Positions 8,442 through 16,382 of a stretch of DNA of 64,000 nucleotides are shown here, in pieces. This stretch comes from Mycobacteroides abscessus ATCC 19977 (GTDB lineage: Bacteria > Actinomycetota > Actinomycetes > Mycobacteriales > Mycobacteriaceae): contig NC_010397.1 of NCBI RefSeq assembly GCF_000069185.1, forward strand, positions 3,596,001 to 3,660,000. Direction: 5' to 3'. Numbering within the stretch: position 1 is the first letter of the stretch; the number at the start of each line of letters is the position of its first letter. Made by a program: the position numbers and the translations under genes. Below the pieces are notes generated by a model. That model was not told the DNA's origin. It did no database searches and worked only from the letters and a program-made list of their open reading frames with translations.

Positions 8442-8846
8442 CCGAACGCTGTTGATTATCTGGGCAATATGGCGCATTGACGACGCGCTGAGACCGGCCG
8501 CACGAAACCCCAACTCCGTAGCACCTGCGGCCTGTAGCGCATCGATCAGTTCCCCCCGCGCGGCAATCTCCTCGGCGCGAGCCGGTGAGTCCACAGTGAA
8601 ATAGCTCGGATCCACATTGAAATACCGGGAGAACGCGCGCACCAGGTCCAGCCGGGGATCAGGCGCAACCCCATTGCGCAGTTCAGAAAGATACCCCTTG
8701 CTCAGGGTAACGCCGGTCTGGTCACGAAAGTCCGAAATGAACTGCGAAAGCGATAATTCCACCCCGGTCTTGCTGGTTCGTTCGGCGAAGAGCCGATTGA
8801 GTCGATCTGCGAACGAATCCTGATCGGCGTCATCGCCGTGTGGCAT
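8412..8846 (-). CDS. EspR-like XRE-family DNA-binding protein
   Basis: A 144-residue protein with an N-terminal helix-turn-helix: SLSQFISDFRDQTG then TLSKGYLSELRNG, then the FNVDPSYF segment seen in EspR and related mycobacterial regulators. The C-terminal third (GFRAAGLSASSMRHIAQIIN) resembles the EspR dimerisation region. It is transcribed toward the MAB_1171c gene and overlaps it by 30 bp at the 3' end, so antisense interference is possible. The M78 protease two genes away makes it the likely proteolytic target. It may control the operon that starts at 2294 and perhaps the biosynthetic cluster. Confidence 0.85.
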   Translation of the reverse strand: MPHGDDADQDSFADRLNRLFAERTSKTGVELSLSQFISDFRDQTGVTLSKGYLSELRNGVAPDPRLDLVRAFSRYFNVDPSYFTVDSPARAEEIAARGELIDALQAAGATELGFRAAGLSASSMRHIAQIINSVRSLEGLPPID

Positions 8847-9000
8847 GGCCCACTCCTCAACCCATCGAAGCCCGGGGAATTAGGTACTGCGTTCATAGTA
8901 GTGCACATGCGTCTGGGATTGTGAACGACCGATCTGACCGCATTCCTAGTGCTCCCGCACCGGCGACGACAGTGCGCGGACGGTTACGGCCGCACGTGCC

Positions 9001-9447
9001 TCACGTCCGGGATTGGGCCGGGATCGCGGACTCGGATTGTTTGAGACGCCTCTTCAACTGCATGTTCTTGAGCAGCCGCAGGGTCAGGCTGGTGGACGTG
9101 ATCATGGGAATTACCCCGAGAAACGTTCGTTCGGAAGGTGTGGCGCCGTGTAATTGTTCGAGGCTGCCCGCGACGTAGAAGCACCCGAGGGTGAAGATCG
9201 CCGCGGGGATCGAGTACACCAACAGCGAACCCCGGTCCGCGATCACCTGGCGTGCATGATCGAACTCCTCTTGCGACATCGGCCGCCGCTTGCGAAGCTT
9301 CGTCAGCACAGCCGCGCTGCTGCCGATGCGCTCACTGATCGGTGTGGTGTGCCGCCGCTGCAAACGCCTCACGTATACGAACACGCACACAACCAGCACT
9401 ACCTCGACTACGGCTGCCAGCACCGTCAGGGTTGCGTATGAGATCAC
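9001..9447 (-). CDS. Small membrane protein coupled to MmpL
   Basis: A 148-residue protein with an N-terminal helix (VLAAVVEVVLVVCVFVYVRR), a charged central region (SQEEFDHARQVIADRGSLL) and two further hydrophobic stretches near residues 80-95 and 107-123. The GTG start at 9447 overlaps the MmpL stop (GTGA), so it is the last gene of the MmpS-MmpL operon. I do not recognise a named family. Strict coupling suggests an accessory or assembly subunit for the MmpL transporter. A longer frame reaching back into the mmpL gene is not credible. Confidence 0.72.
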   Translation of the reverse strand: MISYATLTVLAAVVEVVLVVCVFVYVRRLQRRHTTPISERIGSSAAVLTKLRKRRPMSQEEFDHARQVIADRGSLLVYSIPAAIFTLGCFYVAGSLEQLHGATPSERTFLGVIPMITSTSLTLRLLKNMQLKRRLKQSESAIPAQSRT

Positions 9448-12299
9448 CGGTGCGCTCCTACATTCTGTCGCCGTAAGGGGCGAGCGAAAACCCTTGTCGG
9501 CCACCAGAACCAAGTTCCGAAAAGCCGCACCAACGACGGGACGATAAACGATCGCACGATCAAGGTGTCGAGCAGCAAGCCAATGCATATCGTCGAACCG
9601 ACCTGGCCGATCGTGCGCAAGTCACTGGCGAGCATGGCCAACATGGTGAACGCGAAGACCAGACCGGCCGATGTCACCACTGCCCCGGTGCTGCCGAGCG
9701 CCCGGATCAGGCCGGTGTTGAGTCCGGCCCCGGTCTCTTCTTTCAATCGCGCGACCAAAAGCAGGTTGTAGTCCGACCCCACCGCGACCAGGATGATGAA
9801 TGTCAGCGGTAACACCAGCCAATGCAGCGGCAAGCCGATGAGGTGCTGCCAGATAAGCACCGACAGACCGAACGCGCCACTGTAGGAAAAGGCGACCGTG
9901 CCGATGATCACAAAGGGCGCCATCAAGCTTCGGGTCAGGAACATCATGATCAAGAAGATCAAGACGAATGCGGCGATCGCCACAATAAGCAGATCGGATG
10001 CGCCGTACTCTTTGATGTCCTTGTCGTTCGAGCCTGCGCCACCGACATAGACCCTCGCACCCGCCAGTGAGGTCTCCTTCAACGCCAGGCCCACCGCCTC
10101 CGGGAACTGCTCGACGTGTTCGACACCCTCGGGACCCATCGCGTTGCCCTCATGCGTGATCATGAACCGCGCGGCCATACCGTCGGGCGACATCAGCAGC
10201 TGCATCCCGGTCTTGACGTCTTCGTTCTCGAAGCCCTGTCGGGGGATGTAGAAGAAGTCGTCACTGCGGGATTTGTCGAAGTCGAGACCCACATTGATCA
10301 TGTCGTCGAATGTCTGCGTGGTCAGCGTTGACTGCAGGTCGGAAGTTCCGTACGTGTTGATGATGAGCGCCCTGATGCCCTCCATATCGTTGGCCATCAC
10401 CTTCAGCTGCGAAACCATTTGCGGCAGCAGCTTGTCCACAATTTCAAGCTGGGCGACAGCGTCCTTGATGTCGGCCGCTAGTTTGTCGACGCTGTCAAGC
10501 ATGTCGAACAGCGACCGGAAGGCCCAGCACGCGGGGATGTCAAAGCAGTGCGGTTCCCAATAGAAGTAGTTACGCAGCGGCCGCATGAAGTCGTCGAGAT
10601 TCGAAACGTACTGATCCATCGCCTCGGTGACCTGCTGCATGTCCTCCATCGTGACGACCGTCGCGTGCATCGCATCGGTGAGTTTCTGGGTGAGGTCAAT
10701 CATGTCCCGCAGCACCACAATGGTGTTCCCCATGATCTCGGCTTGCTGCGCGGTATTGCCGTTCTGCCGCTTGGTGAACGGGAGCTGCTGACCATTGCCA
10801 CTGCCCTGCGTGGTGAAAAGATAAGGGAGCGTGGCATGTTCCAGTGGCCTGCCCAGCGGACGGGTGATGCTCTGTACCATCGACACGCCGGGAAGGCGCA
10901 CGAGGCTCTTAGCCACCCGATCCAAGGAGATGAAGTCGGCAGAATTTCGCATATCGTGGTCGGACTCGACCATCAGCATCTCGGTGAAGAGCTTGCTCTT
11001 GGAAAAATGCCGGTCCGCCGCCGCGAAGCCCTGATTGGCCGGCGCGCCGGCTGGTTGATAGGCACGGTCGTCGTAACTGACCTGGTACGTGGGCACGAAG
11101 ACCGCACCCACCATGACGATAATGCTGCTTGCCACAAAGATCGGCACCGGCCAGCGCACCACACTGGCTCCGATGCGACGATACAACTGCGCCTTCGCTT
11201 TTGCCTTCGGGTCGAATAGCCCGAACAAACTCCCGACGGTGAGCACGGCCGGCACCAGGGTAAGGGCCGCCGCGATGGTGAGCACCATGGCGATGGCCAC
11301 CGCGGGCCCCATGGTGTGGAAATAATTCAGCCGGGCAAAGCTCAGGCAATAGCAGGCTCCCGCGATGGTCAAACCGGATCCGATAACGACCGGCGCCACA
11401 CCGCGGTACGCCGTGTAATAGGCCTCCTCACGACTCTGGCCCGTGGACCGTGCCTCGTGGTATCGCCCCAAAAGGAAAATGCCGTAGTCGGTGCCCGCGC
11501 CCAGCGTCAGCGAGACCACTATGTTGACCGCGAACGACGATAGTTCGATGTACCCCAGGTGCCCGAGCGTCGCGATGACGCCCTTGGTGACAAGCATTTC
11601 GATCAGCACACCGGCCAGCGGCAACAACAGCGTCGAGAAGGAGCGATACACCAGCAACAGCATCACGATGATGAGGATGATGGTGATGATGGTGATGTTG
11701 TTCAGGCTCGAATTCGCGATGTCCAGGGTGTCACCGGCCAATGGCGCAGGTCCGCTCACGTACACCCGGAGACCCGCTGGTGGCGTCTGCTTGTCGACGA
11801 TGGCGCGCACCGCCCGGACGGACTCGTTGGCCTGCATCTGGCCTATGTCACCGGCCAGGCGCAACAGCACATAGGTGGACTTGCCGTCGATGCTTTGCGC
11901 GCCAGCCGATGTGATCGATTTCCCCCACAGGTCCATCACATACTGAACGTGCTCGCTATCGTCCTTGAACCTCTGCATCAGCTCGTCGTAGTAGCGATGA
12001 TCCTCGTCTCCGAGCACACGATCCTGCGATTCCAGCACAACCATCGTCAGGCTCGTCGACGTTGATTCCTGGAACTTTTCGCCGATATGCAACATGGCAC
12101 GCTGCGACGGCGCGTAGTGGGGAATCATCGGCCCAGCGAGTTCCTCGGCAACCTTTTCAACCTGCGGCACAAAGGTATTGGTCGTCACAGCCAGGAACGC
12201 CCAGAAGACGATGATCGGCACCGCAAGGACGCGGACCATGCGCGGAACCAACGGACGCCTGACCGGTATCGGGCCCGTGGGCATCTCGTGGTTACTCAT
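9444..12299 (-). CDS. MmpL-family RND lipid transporter
   Basis: A 951-residue inner-membrane RND transporter of the mycobacterial MmpL family, which export lipids and glycolipids using the proton gradient. The start is ATG 12299, overlapping the MmpS stop. After the first helix comes a periplasmic loop, then a helix bundle with the TLGAGTDYGIFLLGRYHEAR Asp-Tyr proton-relay motif. A second large loop is followed by the matching ILVAVGSDYNLLLVARL motif. The coiled-coil-like second loop is typical of the MmpL4/GPL type cluster. It forms an operon with MmpS upstream and a small membrane protein downstream. Closeness to a lipid-tetronate cluster makes that compound a candidate cargo (inference). 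Confidence 0.94.
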   Translation of the reverse strand: MSNHEMPTGPIPVRRPLVPRMVRVLAVPIIVFWAFLAVTTNTFVPQVEKVAEELAGPMIPHYAPSQRAMLHIGEKFQESTSTSLTMVVLESQDRVLGDEDHRYYDELMQRFKDDSEHVQYVMDLWGKSITSAGAQSIDGKSTYVLLRLAGDIGQMQANESVRAVRAIVDKQTPPAGLRVYVSGPAPLAGDTLDIANSSLNNITIITIILIIVMLLLVYRSFSTLLLPLAGVLIEMLVTKGVIATLGHLGYIELSSFAVNIVVSLTLGAGTDYGIFLLGRYHEARSTGQSREEAYYTAYRGVAPVVIGSGLTIAGACYCLSFARLNYFHTMGPAVAIAMVLTIAAALTLVPAVLTVGSLFGLFDPKAKAKAQLYRRIGASVVRWPVPIFVASSIIVMVGAVFVPTYQVSYDDRAYQPAGAPANQGFAAADRHFSKSKLFTEMLMVESDHDMRNSADFISLDRVAKSLVRLPGVSMVQSITRPLGRPLEHATLPYLFTTQGSGNGQQLPFTKRQNGNTAQQAEIMGNTIVVLRDMIDLTQKLTDAMHATVVTMEDMQQVTEAMDQYVSNLDDFMRPLRNYFYWEPHCFDIPACWAFRSLFDMLDSVDKLAADIKDAVAQLEIVDKLLPQMVSQLKVMANDMEGIRALIINTYGTSDLQSTLTTQTFDDMINVGLDFDKSRSDDFFYIPRQGFENEDVKTGMQLLMSPDGMAARFMITHEGNAMGPEGVEHVEQFPEAVGLALKETSLAGARVYVGGAGSNDKDIKEYGASDLLIVAIAAFVLIFLIMMFLTRSLMAPFVIIGTVAFSYSGAFGLSVLIWQHLIGLPLHWLVLPLTFIILVAVGSDYNLLLVARLKEETGAGLNTGLIRALGSTGAVVTSAGLVFAFTMLAMLASDLRTIGQVGSTICIGLLLDTLIVRSFIVPSLVRLFGTWFWWPTRVFARPLRRQNVGAHR

Positions 12300-12736
12300 A
12301 CCGACTTGACCCTGCACGTGACGTCAGCGTCGTGATGATCGTCGAACTTCTCATCTCGGACAACGTCATTGACCAAGATTCGGCAACCGACCTCACCGCC
12401 ACGAACTTGCACCGAGATGCTCCCCGAGACGACGGTGAGCGTCGTCGTCTCTGTGTGCGACCAAGGCAGATCGGCGCCGTCAGCCTGGTGCGGGTGCCCG
12501 TAGACGTCCACGTAGGAAAGCATTGCCCCACTGCCGGTGCCGAAAACCTGGTAGGTGAGTCGCTTTTGCGTGAAGCTGTCTGGCGCCTGGGGTCCGTTGA
12601 CGGTGAACACCGGCGGCGGGGAGGATGAGTCGTGCACCTTCCACATCGCGACCGCACCGACGCTGACCGCGACGATAGACACCAGCGGCATCCAGGCCCG
12701 CGCCAGGATAGGCCGTACGACAGAGCGGCGGCTCAT
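12296..12736 (-). CDS. MmpS-family membrane accessory protein
   Basis: A 146-residue protein with an N-terminal transmembrane helix (WMPLVSIVAVSVGAVAMWKV) followed by a periplasmic beta domain. The pattern YQVFGTGSGAMLSYVDVYG and the C-terminal CRILVNDVVRDE are characteristic of MmpS proteins, which act as periplasmic partners of MmpL. ATG 12736 is chosen from family length; an upstream ATG at 12808 would add 24 unrelated residues. The stop overlaps the mmpL ATG (ATGA). Confidence 0.93.
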   Translation of the reverse strand: MSRRSVVRPILARAWMPLVSIVAVSVGAVAMWKVHDSSSPPPVFTVNGPQAPDSFTQKRLTYQVFGTGSGAMLSYVDVYGHPHQADGADLPWSHTETTTLTVVSGSISVQVRGGEVGCRILVNDVVRDEKFDDHHDADVTCRVKSV

Positions 12737-12814
12737 CCGACCCTCGCCAAGGGATTCAGGAACGAAAATACCTTCATGGCAATATCTTTCGGCGAGATTC
12801 CAGATCACGCATGG

Positions 12815-14008
12815 TCAGGCACCGACGGCGTCGTCGAGCCAGTCGAACATGCGTTGATGAAACAGCAGCAAGGCCCCCTCATGGCAGTGTTCGCCGGCGC
12901 CCTCGGCCTCGGTGAACTTCAGATAGGTCTTGGGGCATTGCAGGGCGTCGTAGAGCATCGAAGGCTGACCATGAAAGAACTGATCGTTCTCCGCCTCACA
13001 CACCAGCGTGGGGCACGAAATCTGATGTGCGACATCGGACAGGTCATACTTCTCAACCTCGTCGAGCAGCGACTGCGCGGAGTCGACCCCAAACACCCAC
13101 AACGCATTTGAGAGCACCCATCGCTGCGAGCTCGGAGCCTCTGCCCGATGGGCAATCAAATTGCCCACCGCGGCGACTCGCTGAGCTGAATCCAGCTTGT
13201 GCTCGTCATCATGCGTCTTGGGCATGCCCGCCGACAGTTTGAACACGCTGTCATATGCAACACATGCCGCGAGCCTGGGCTCGAAAGCAGCGGCGCGGGG
13301 AGCCAGATATCCGCCCATACTCATCCCCAACAACGCGACTCGGTCGGGGTCGACTCCCGGCAGGCCGAGGGCGAAATCCAGCACCGGGGTGACCACGGCC
13401 TCCCAGTCATAACGGAACGTGACCTTGTCGGCACGCAGCGCGGCGCCCTGCCCAGGCCCTTCAAAAATCAGGCAGTTCCAGCCGTACCGACGCGCCGCCT
13501 CCCCCACCGCGAAGTACATCTCCTCGACGGTCGAATCGAATCCGCCGTGCGCGAGCAAGGTCGGCCCGCGATCGTCCCCGCTTGCGTTGAGGTAATAGCC
13601 CTCCAATTGGATTCCTTCATAGGGAATCTGGACCCGCTCCCACCGCGCCTGTATCTCCGGCGCACTGCGGAACGTCTCGACGGCGCGCGCCGAAGTGTCC
13701 AGCACACGGGGATCATTGCCCGGATCGTCGCGAAGAAAGAACTCGGCCGTTCGGTAGTAGTTGGACGCACGCAGATAGGCCGTGCTGGCGCTCACCGCGT
13801 GCCCGGCCGCCGCACATTTCGCCGCTATCGCCGCGATCCGGTCGGCCAACGCGCGCCACTCGATGTACCACGACTCCCAATCGCCCGGCGTGATCCGCTT
13901 CGCAGTAGTGACAACCTCGCCGATATCGGCCCCGCCGTAGGCCGTGTAGCCGACCGTCCGCAATGTCTCGAACGAGAACGACTCGTCGGTCTCGAAGATG
14001 AATCGCAT
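12815..14008 (-). CDS. Alpha/beta hydrolase, DHPON-hydrolase/FrsA type
   Basis: A 397-residue hydrolase with an N-terminal helical cap (about 130 residues) and a C-terminal alpha/beta domain. The nucleophile elbow is LLGMSMGGYLAPRAAAFEP. The acid is in CEAENDQFF, and the catalytic His is in GEHCHEGALLLFHQRMFDWL. The architecture resembles 2,6-dihydroxypseudooxynicotine hydrolase, a C-C bond hydrolase, and other FrsA-like esterases. ATG 14008 is preceded by a strong GGGAGGGTGG ribosome site. It lies divergent from the TetR gene with an operator-like palindrome between them, and upstream of mmpS in the same direction with a 78-bp gap. Breakdown or resistance toward a beta-dicarbonyl compound is possible but unproven. 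Confidence 0.85.
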   Translation of the reverse strand: MRFIFETDESFSFETLRTVGYTAYGGADIGEVVTTAKRITPGDWESWYIEWRALADRIAAIAAKCAAAGHAVSASTAYLRASNYYRTAEFFLRDDPGNDPRVLDTSARAVETFRSAPEIQARWERVQIPYEGIQLEGYYLNASGDDRGPTLLAHGGFDSTVEEMYFAVGEAARRYGWNCLIFEGPGQGAALRADKVTFRYDWEAVVTPVLDFALGLPGVDPDRVALLGMSMGGYLAPRAAAFEPRLAACVAYDSVFKLSAGMPKTHDDEHKLDSAQRVAAVGNLIAHRAEAPSSQRWVLSNALWVFGVDSAQSLLDEVEKYDLSDVAHQISCPTLVCEAENDQFFHGQPSMLYDALQCPKTYLKFTEAEGAGEHCHEGALLLFHQRMFDWLDDAVGA

Positions 14009-14021
14009 GCCACCCTCCCTG

Positions 14022-14046
14022 TTATCGCAACGGGTAGTTGCCATAA
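14022..14046. promoter_or_regulatory. Palindrome, candidate TetR operator (copy 1)
   Basis: Arms TTATCGCAAC and GTTGCCATAA are separated by GGGTA, with 9 of 10 bases pairing. It sits between the divergent hydrolase and TetR genes. A 25-bp relative with 18 identical positions is found at 16300-16324 upstream of the cyclase/AhpD-like pair, so one regulator probably serves both promoters. Confidence 0.7.
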
Positions 14047-14071
14047 GCTGAGAGTTGCACACCGGGATCAC

Positions 14072-14098
14072 TAACGCAACTCATGGAGGCGATTAATG
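14072..14098 (+). repeat. Promoter element repeated at 16352-16378 (copy 1)
   Basis: TAACGCAAC followed after 7 bases by GGCGATTAATG; both blocks and their spacing are identical in the second copy. It overlaps the start of the TetR gene (the ATG is the end of the element). It lies 50 bp after the palindrome here and 52 bp after it in the other copy, so the whole roughly 77-bp promoter segment looks duplicated and diverged. Confidence 0.65.
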
Positions 14099-14704
14099 GC
14101 AAATCGGCAGACTGTGCAGGGAGTACGGACCGGTGGCCGCAGCGCACGAGTCCGGGAGGCGATCCTCGACGCCGCCTTCGGCGAGCTGATCGACCGCGGA
14201 TACGCCGAACTGACGATGGAAGCCGTCGCCTCCCGCGCGGGCGTCAACAAGACCACCATCTACCGGCGCTGGCCTACGCTCGAGGATCTGCTCGTGGAGG
14301 CCCTCACCACGTGGTCGCTCGAAGCCATCCCCATTCCCGAAACCGGGAGCATCGAATCGGATCTGCTCTCGACCGGCCGTGAGCTCGCCGCCGTTCTCAA
14401 CGACGGTGTCGGACGCCAGGTTGCCGCGCTCGTCCTCACGGCCGGTCTCAGGTCCGCACCGCTTCGTGAGGCAACCCGGCGGTACTTCGATCACCAGGTC
14501 TTACGCGCCGCTCCCGTCGTCAGACAGGCAATCGATCGCGGTGAACTCCCCGCCGACTGCGATGTCGACATGCTCCTCACCACGTTTCGCGCCCCGCTGT
14601 TCTACCGCACGATCACCACAGGCGATCCCATCGATGACGCGCTGATCATCCACGCCACACAGATCACGTTAACGGCGGCACGGGCGGGTCTACTGTCGGC
14701 CTGA
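14096..14704 (+). CDS. TetR/AcrR-family transcriptional regulator
   Basis: A 202-residue regulator with an N-terminal helix-turn-helix: REAILDAAFGELIDRGYAEL, then TMEAVASRAGVNKTTIYRRW. The C-terminal ligand domain (TAGLRSAPLREATRRYF onward) resembles the TetR_C_11 group. It is divergent from the hydrolase-mmpS-mmpL genes and convergent (14-bp gap) with the cyclase gene. Matching palindromes in both promoter regions suggest autoregulation and control of both gene sets. The ligand is unknown. Confidence 0.93.
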   Translation: MANRQTVQGVRTGGRSARVREAILDAAFGELIDRGYAELTMEAVASRAGVNKTTIYRRWPTLEDLLVEALTTWSLEAIPIPETGSIESDLLSTGRELAAVLNDGVGRQVAALVLTAGLRSAPLREATRRYFDHQVLRAAPVVRQAIDRGELPADCDVDMLLTTFRAPLFYRTITTGDPIDDALIIHATQITLTAARAGLLSA

Positions 14705-14718
14705 CCGGATCGCTTGCC

Positions 14719-15702
14719 TCACTTGATGGCCAACGCAGACACCGGACTACCCGACGCTCCGGTCAGCGGCAGCGGCGACGCCACGAACATGAACTCGTAC
14801 ACGCCATCGGTTTTGGTGTCCTCCGACAGCCCATCGAGATCGAACATCTCACCGAAGGCCAAGCCCGTGTGCACCAGGCTGACCACGTGCAGCGGCTGCC
14901 ATACATCAATCTCGTTCGGCAGCACCTCAATTCCCCAGGTGTCAGTAGCGACAGCCGCGATATCGTGGTCGCGCAGCCACGGAGCAGTATGTAGCGACAA
15001 TCCGGGCGCGGCACCACCGGCGTAATCACGCCAGTTACCGCGCCGGGCGGCCATGAAGCCAGTGCGGATAATCAGCGCGTCACCGGACCGGATCTCCAGC
15101 TTCTTCGCCGCCAGATAATCGTCCAGATCCGCTGTGGTGATGGGATAACCAGGATCGAGCGTCTCGACGCCCCAGTATTCAGCCAGGTCGACGAAAACCC
15201 CACGGGTGATGATCCTCCCTGTGTAGTTCTGCACACCATTGCTGCGACTGCCACCGGTACCTGCGTCTGCGACGCGATGTCCGTTGTACATCTTTCCGCG
15301 CCAGAAGAAGTGACACAGAGCATCCCATTGCGTGCCGGACTGAGTGGGCATGACGAGTACGTCGTCGTAGTAGCCGGCAGTGGGTTCGCCGGAGGTTTTC
15401 CGCAATTCGGTCAACGTCTGCGTCTCCACCTGTTGCTGCTCGCCAACGAGGTATCCCGGCCCCGAGGTGAGTTGGTAGAGCTGAGGGTTTGCTCTTCCCA
15501 GATAACCGTTTTGAGGTCCGTCGGCGTCGTAGGCCATGGTCAACGAGATGGTCTTTCCCACCTTCACCAGTGTCGCGGCTTCGCGGATCTTCTCCTGGGT
15601 GATCAGGTTGACCGTACCCAGCTGGTCCTGCGAACCCCATCTGCCCCAGTTGGAGCACCGCTGGATGTAGCTCTCCAGCACCGCTAGGTCATCTCCCATC
15701 AC
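14719..15702 (-). CDS. Cyclase family protein (kynurenine-formamidase-like)
   Basis: A 327-residue member of the cyclase/kynurenine formamidase superfamily, metal-dependent hydrolases that open or form lactones and amides. The signature HxGTHxDxPxH appears as TQSGTQWDALCH, so two metal-ligand His positions are Gln; the GTQWD variant does occur in a subgroup of the family. A later His/Thr-containing segment (VSLVHTGLAFGEMFDLDGL) fits the C-terminal core. The ATG overlaps the stop of the AhpD-like gene (ATGA), giving a two-gene operon. A lactone as substrate would fit the neighbouring tetronate cluster, but this is speculation. Confidence 0.82.
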   Translation of the reverse strand: MMGDDLAVLESYIQRCSNWGRWGSQDQLGTVNLITQEKIREAATLVKVGKTISLTMAYDADGPQNGYLGRANPQLYQLTSGPGYLVGEQQQVETQTLTELRKTSGEPTAGYYDDVLVMPTQSGTQWDALCHFFWRGKMYNGHRVADAGTGGSRSNGVQNYTGRIITRGVFVDLAEYWGVETLDPGYPITTADLDDYLAAKKLEIRSGDALIIRTGFMAARRGNWRDYAGGAAPGLSLHTAPWLRDHDIAAVATDTWGIEVLPNEIDVWQPLHVVSLVHTGLAFGEMFDLDGLSEDTKTDGVYEFMFVASPLPLTGASGSPVSALAIK

Positions 15703-16244
15703 AGCCGTCCCGCCGTGATGTGCGCGTCGACGGTGGACCAGTCGACGGGCCCGTCATCCGGTTGCACTCCGAGCGATTTGAGGAATGAGGCGCACAGCAC
15801 GTAGGTACTTGCCAACAGGGTGATTTCGGCAACTTCGTTGTCGGGAAAATGCTTCCGTAGCTCATCCCGGGCGCTTTCCTCGGCGCCGACATGGGCGACA
15901 AGCGAGTCGACGTACCCGACCAGCGCGGTGAGCGACTCGTCGCCGAACTCTCGATGCTCCGGGTCGGTCAGTCCCGCCAGCAGCTCTGGCGTGGTTCCGG
16001 TACGCAACGCCTCCGATTTATGTTGCACCAGTTGGTATTCACATCCAGCGACGGCACCGACGCGAACGATGACACGCTCACGCAGCTGTGCGGTGATCTT
16101 CGCGTGGCGGAAACTCAGCGCGTAGTGGAGATATGGGACCGTCTGTCCCTGCGTGTGCAGCATCATCCGTGTCAGGTTGATCGGAAACAGCTCGTACTCT
16201 GACTCCTTCTCCTCATCGAGCTGCGGATACGGAAAAGCCGTCAC
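15699..16244 (-). CDS. Carboxymuconolactone decarboxylase/AhpD-like protein
   Basis: A 181-residue helical protein of the CMD/AhpD superfamily. The conserved segment RVGAVAGCEYQLVQHKSEAL carries Cys68 and His75 with a preceding hydrophobic helix. It has one Cys rather than the AhpD CxxC pair, as in many CMD-like proteins of unclear activity. GTG 16244 is preceded by AAAGAGG. First gene of the pair with the cyclase-family protein, downstream of the second operator copy. Confidence 0.83.
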   Translation of the reverse strand: MTAFPYPQLDEEKESEYELFPINLTRMMLHTQGQTVPYLHYALSFRHAKITAQLRERVIVRVGAVAGCEYQLVQHKSEALRTGTTPELLAGLTDPEHREFGDESLTALVGYVDSLVAHVGAEESARDELRKHFPDNEVAEITLLASTYVLCASFLKSLGVQPDDGPVDWSTVDAHITAGRL

Positions 16245-16299
16245 GACAACCTCTTTCCACGAGTGCCCGTCTAGTCACCGAATCGTCACCCCTCGATGC

Positions 16300-16324
16300 T
16301 TATTGCAACGATTCGTCGCTATGA
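16300..16324. promoter_or_regulatory. Candidate TetR operator (copy 2)
   Basis: TTATTGCAAC, then GATTC, then GTCGCTATGA; 18 of 25 positions match the palindrome at 14022-14046 and the half-site spacing is identical. It lies 56 bp upstream of the AhpD-like gene, where it could block the promoter of the cyclase operon. Confidence 0.6.
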
Positions 16325-16351
16325 GACACAGATTGGCACACCAGCCTCCGT

Positions 16352-16378
16352 TAACGCAACATTTAGGGGCGATTAATG
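16352..16378 (+). repeat. Promoter element repeated from 14072-14098 (copy 2)
   Basis: TAACGCAAC, 7 variable bases, then GGCGATTAATG, as in the TetR promoter. Here it lies upstream of the minus-strand AhpD-like gene and no TetR gene follows on the plus strand. It may be a second binding element or the relic of a duplication. Confidence 0.55.
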
Positions 16379-16382
16379 CCTG

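Noticed and set aside
13199..14074. Plus-strand open frame opposite the alpha/beta hydrolase
   Set aside because: Antisense of a well-supported gene with catalytic motifs; no family pattern and no ribosome site.
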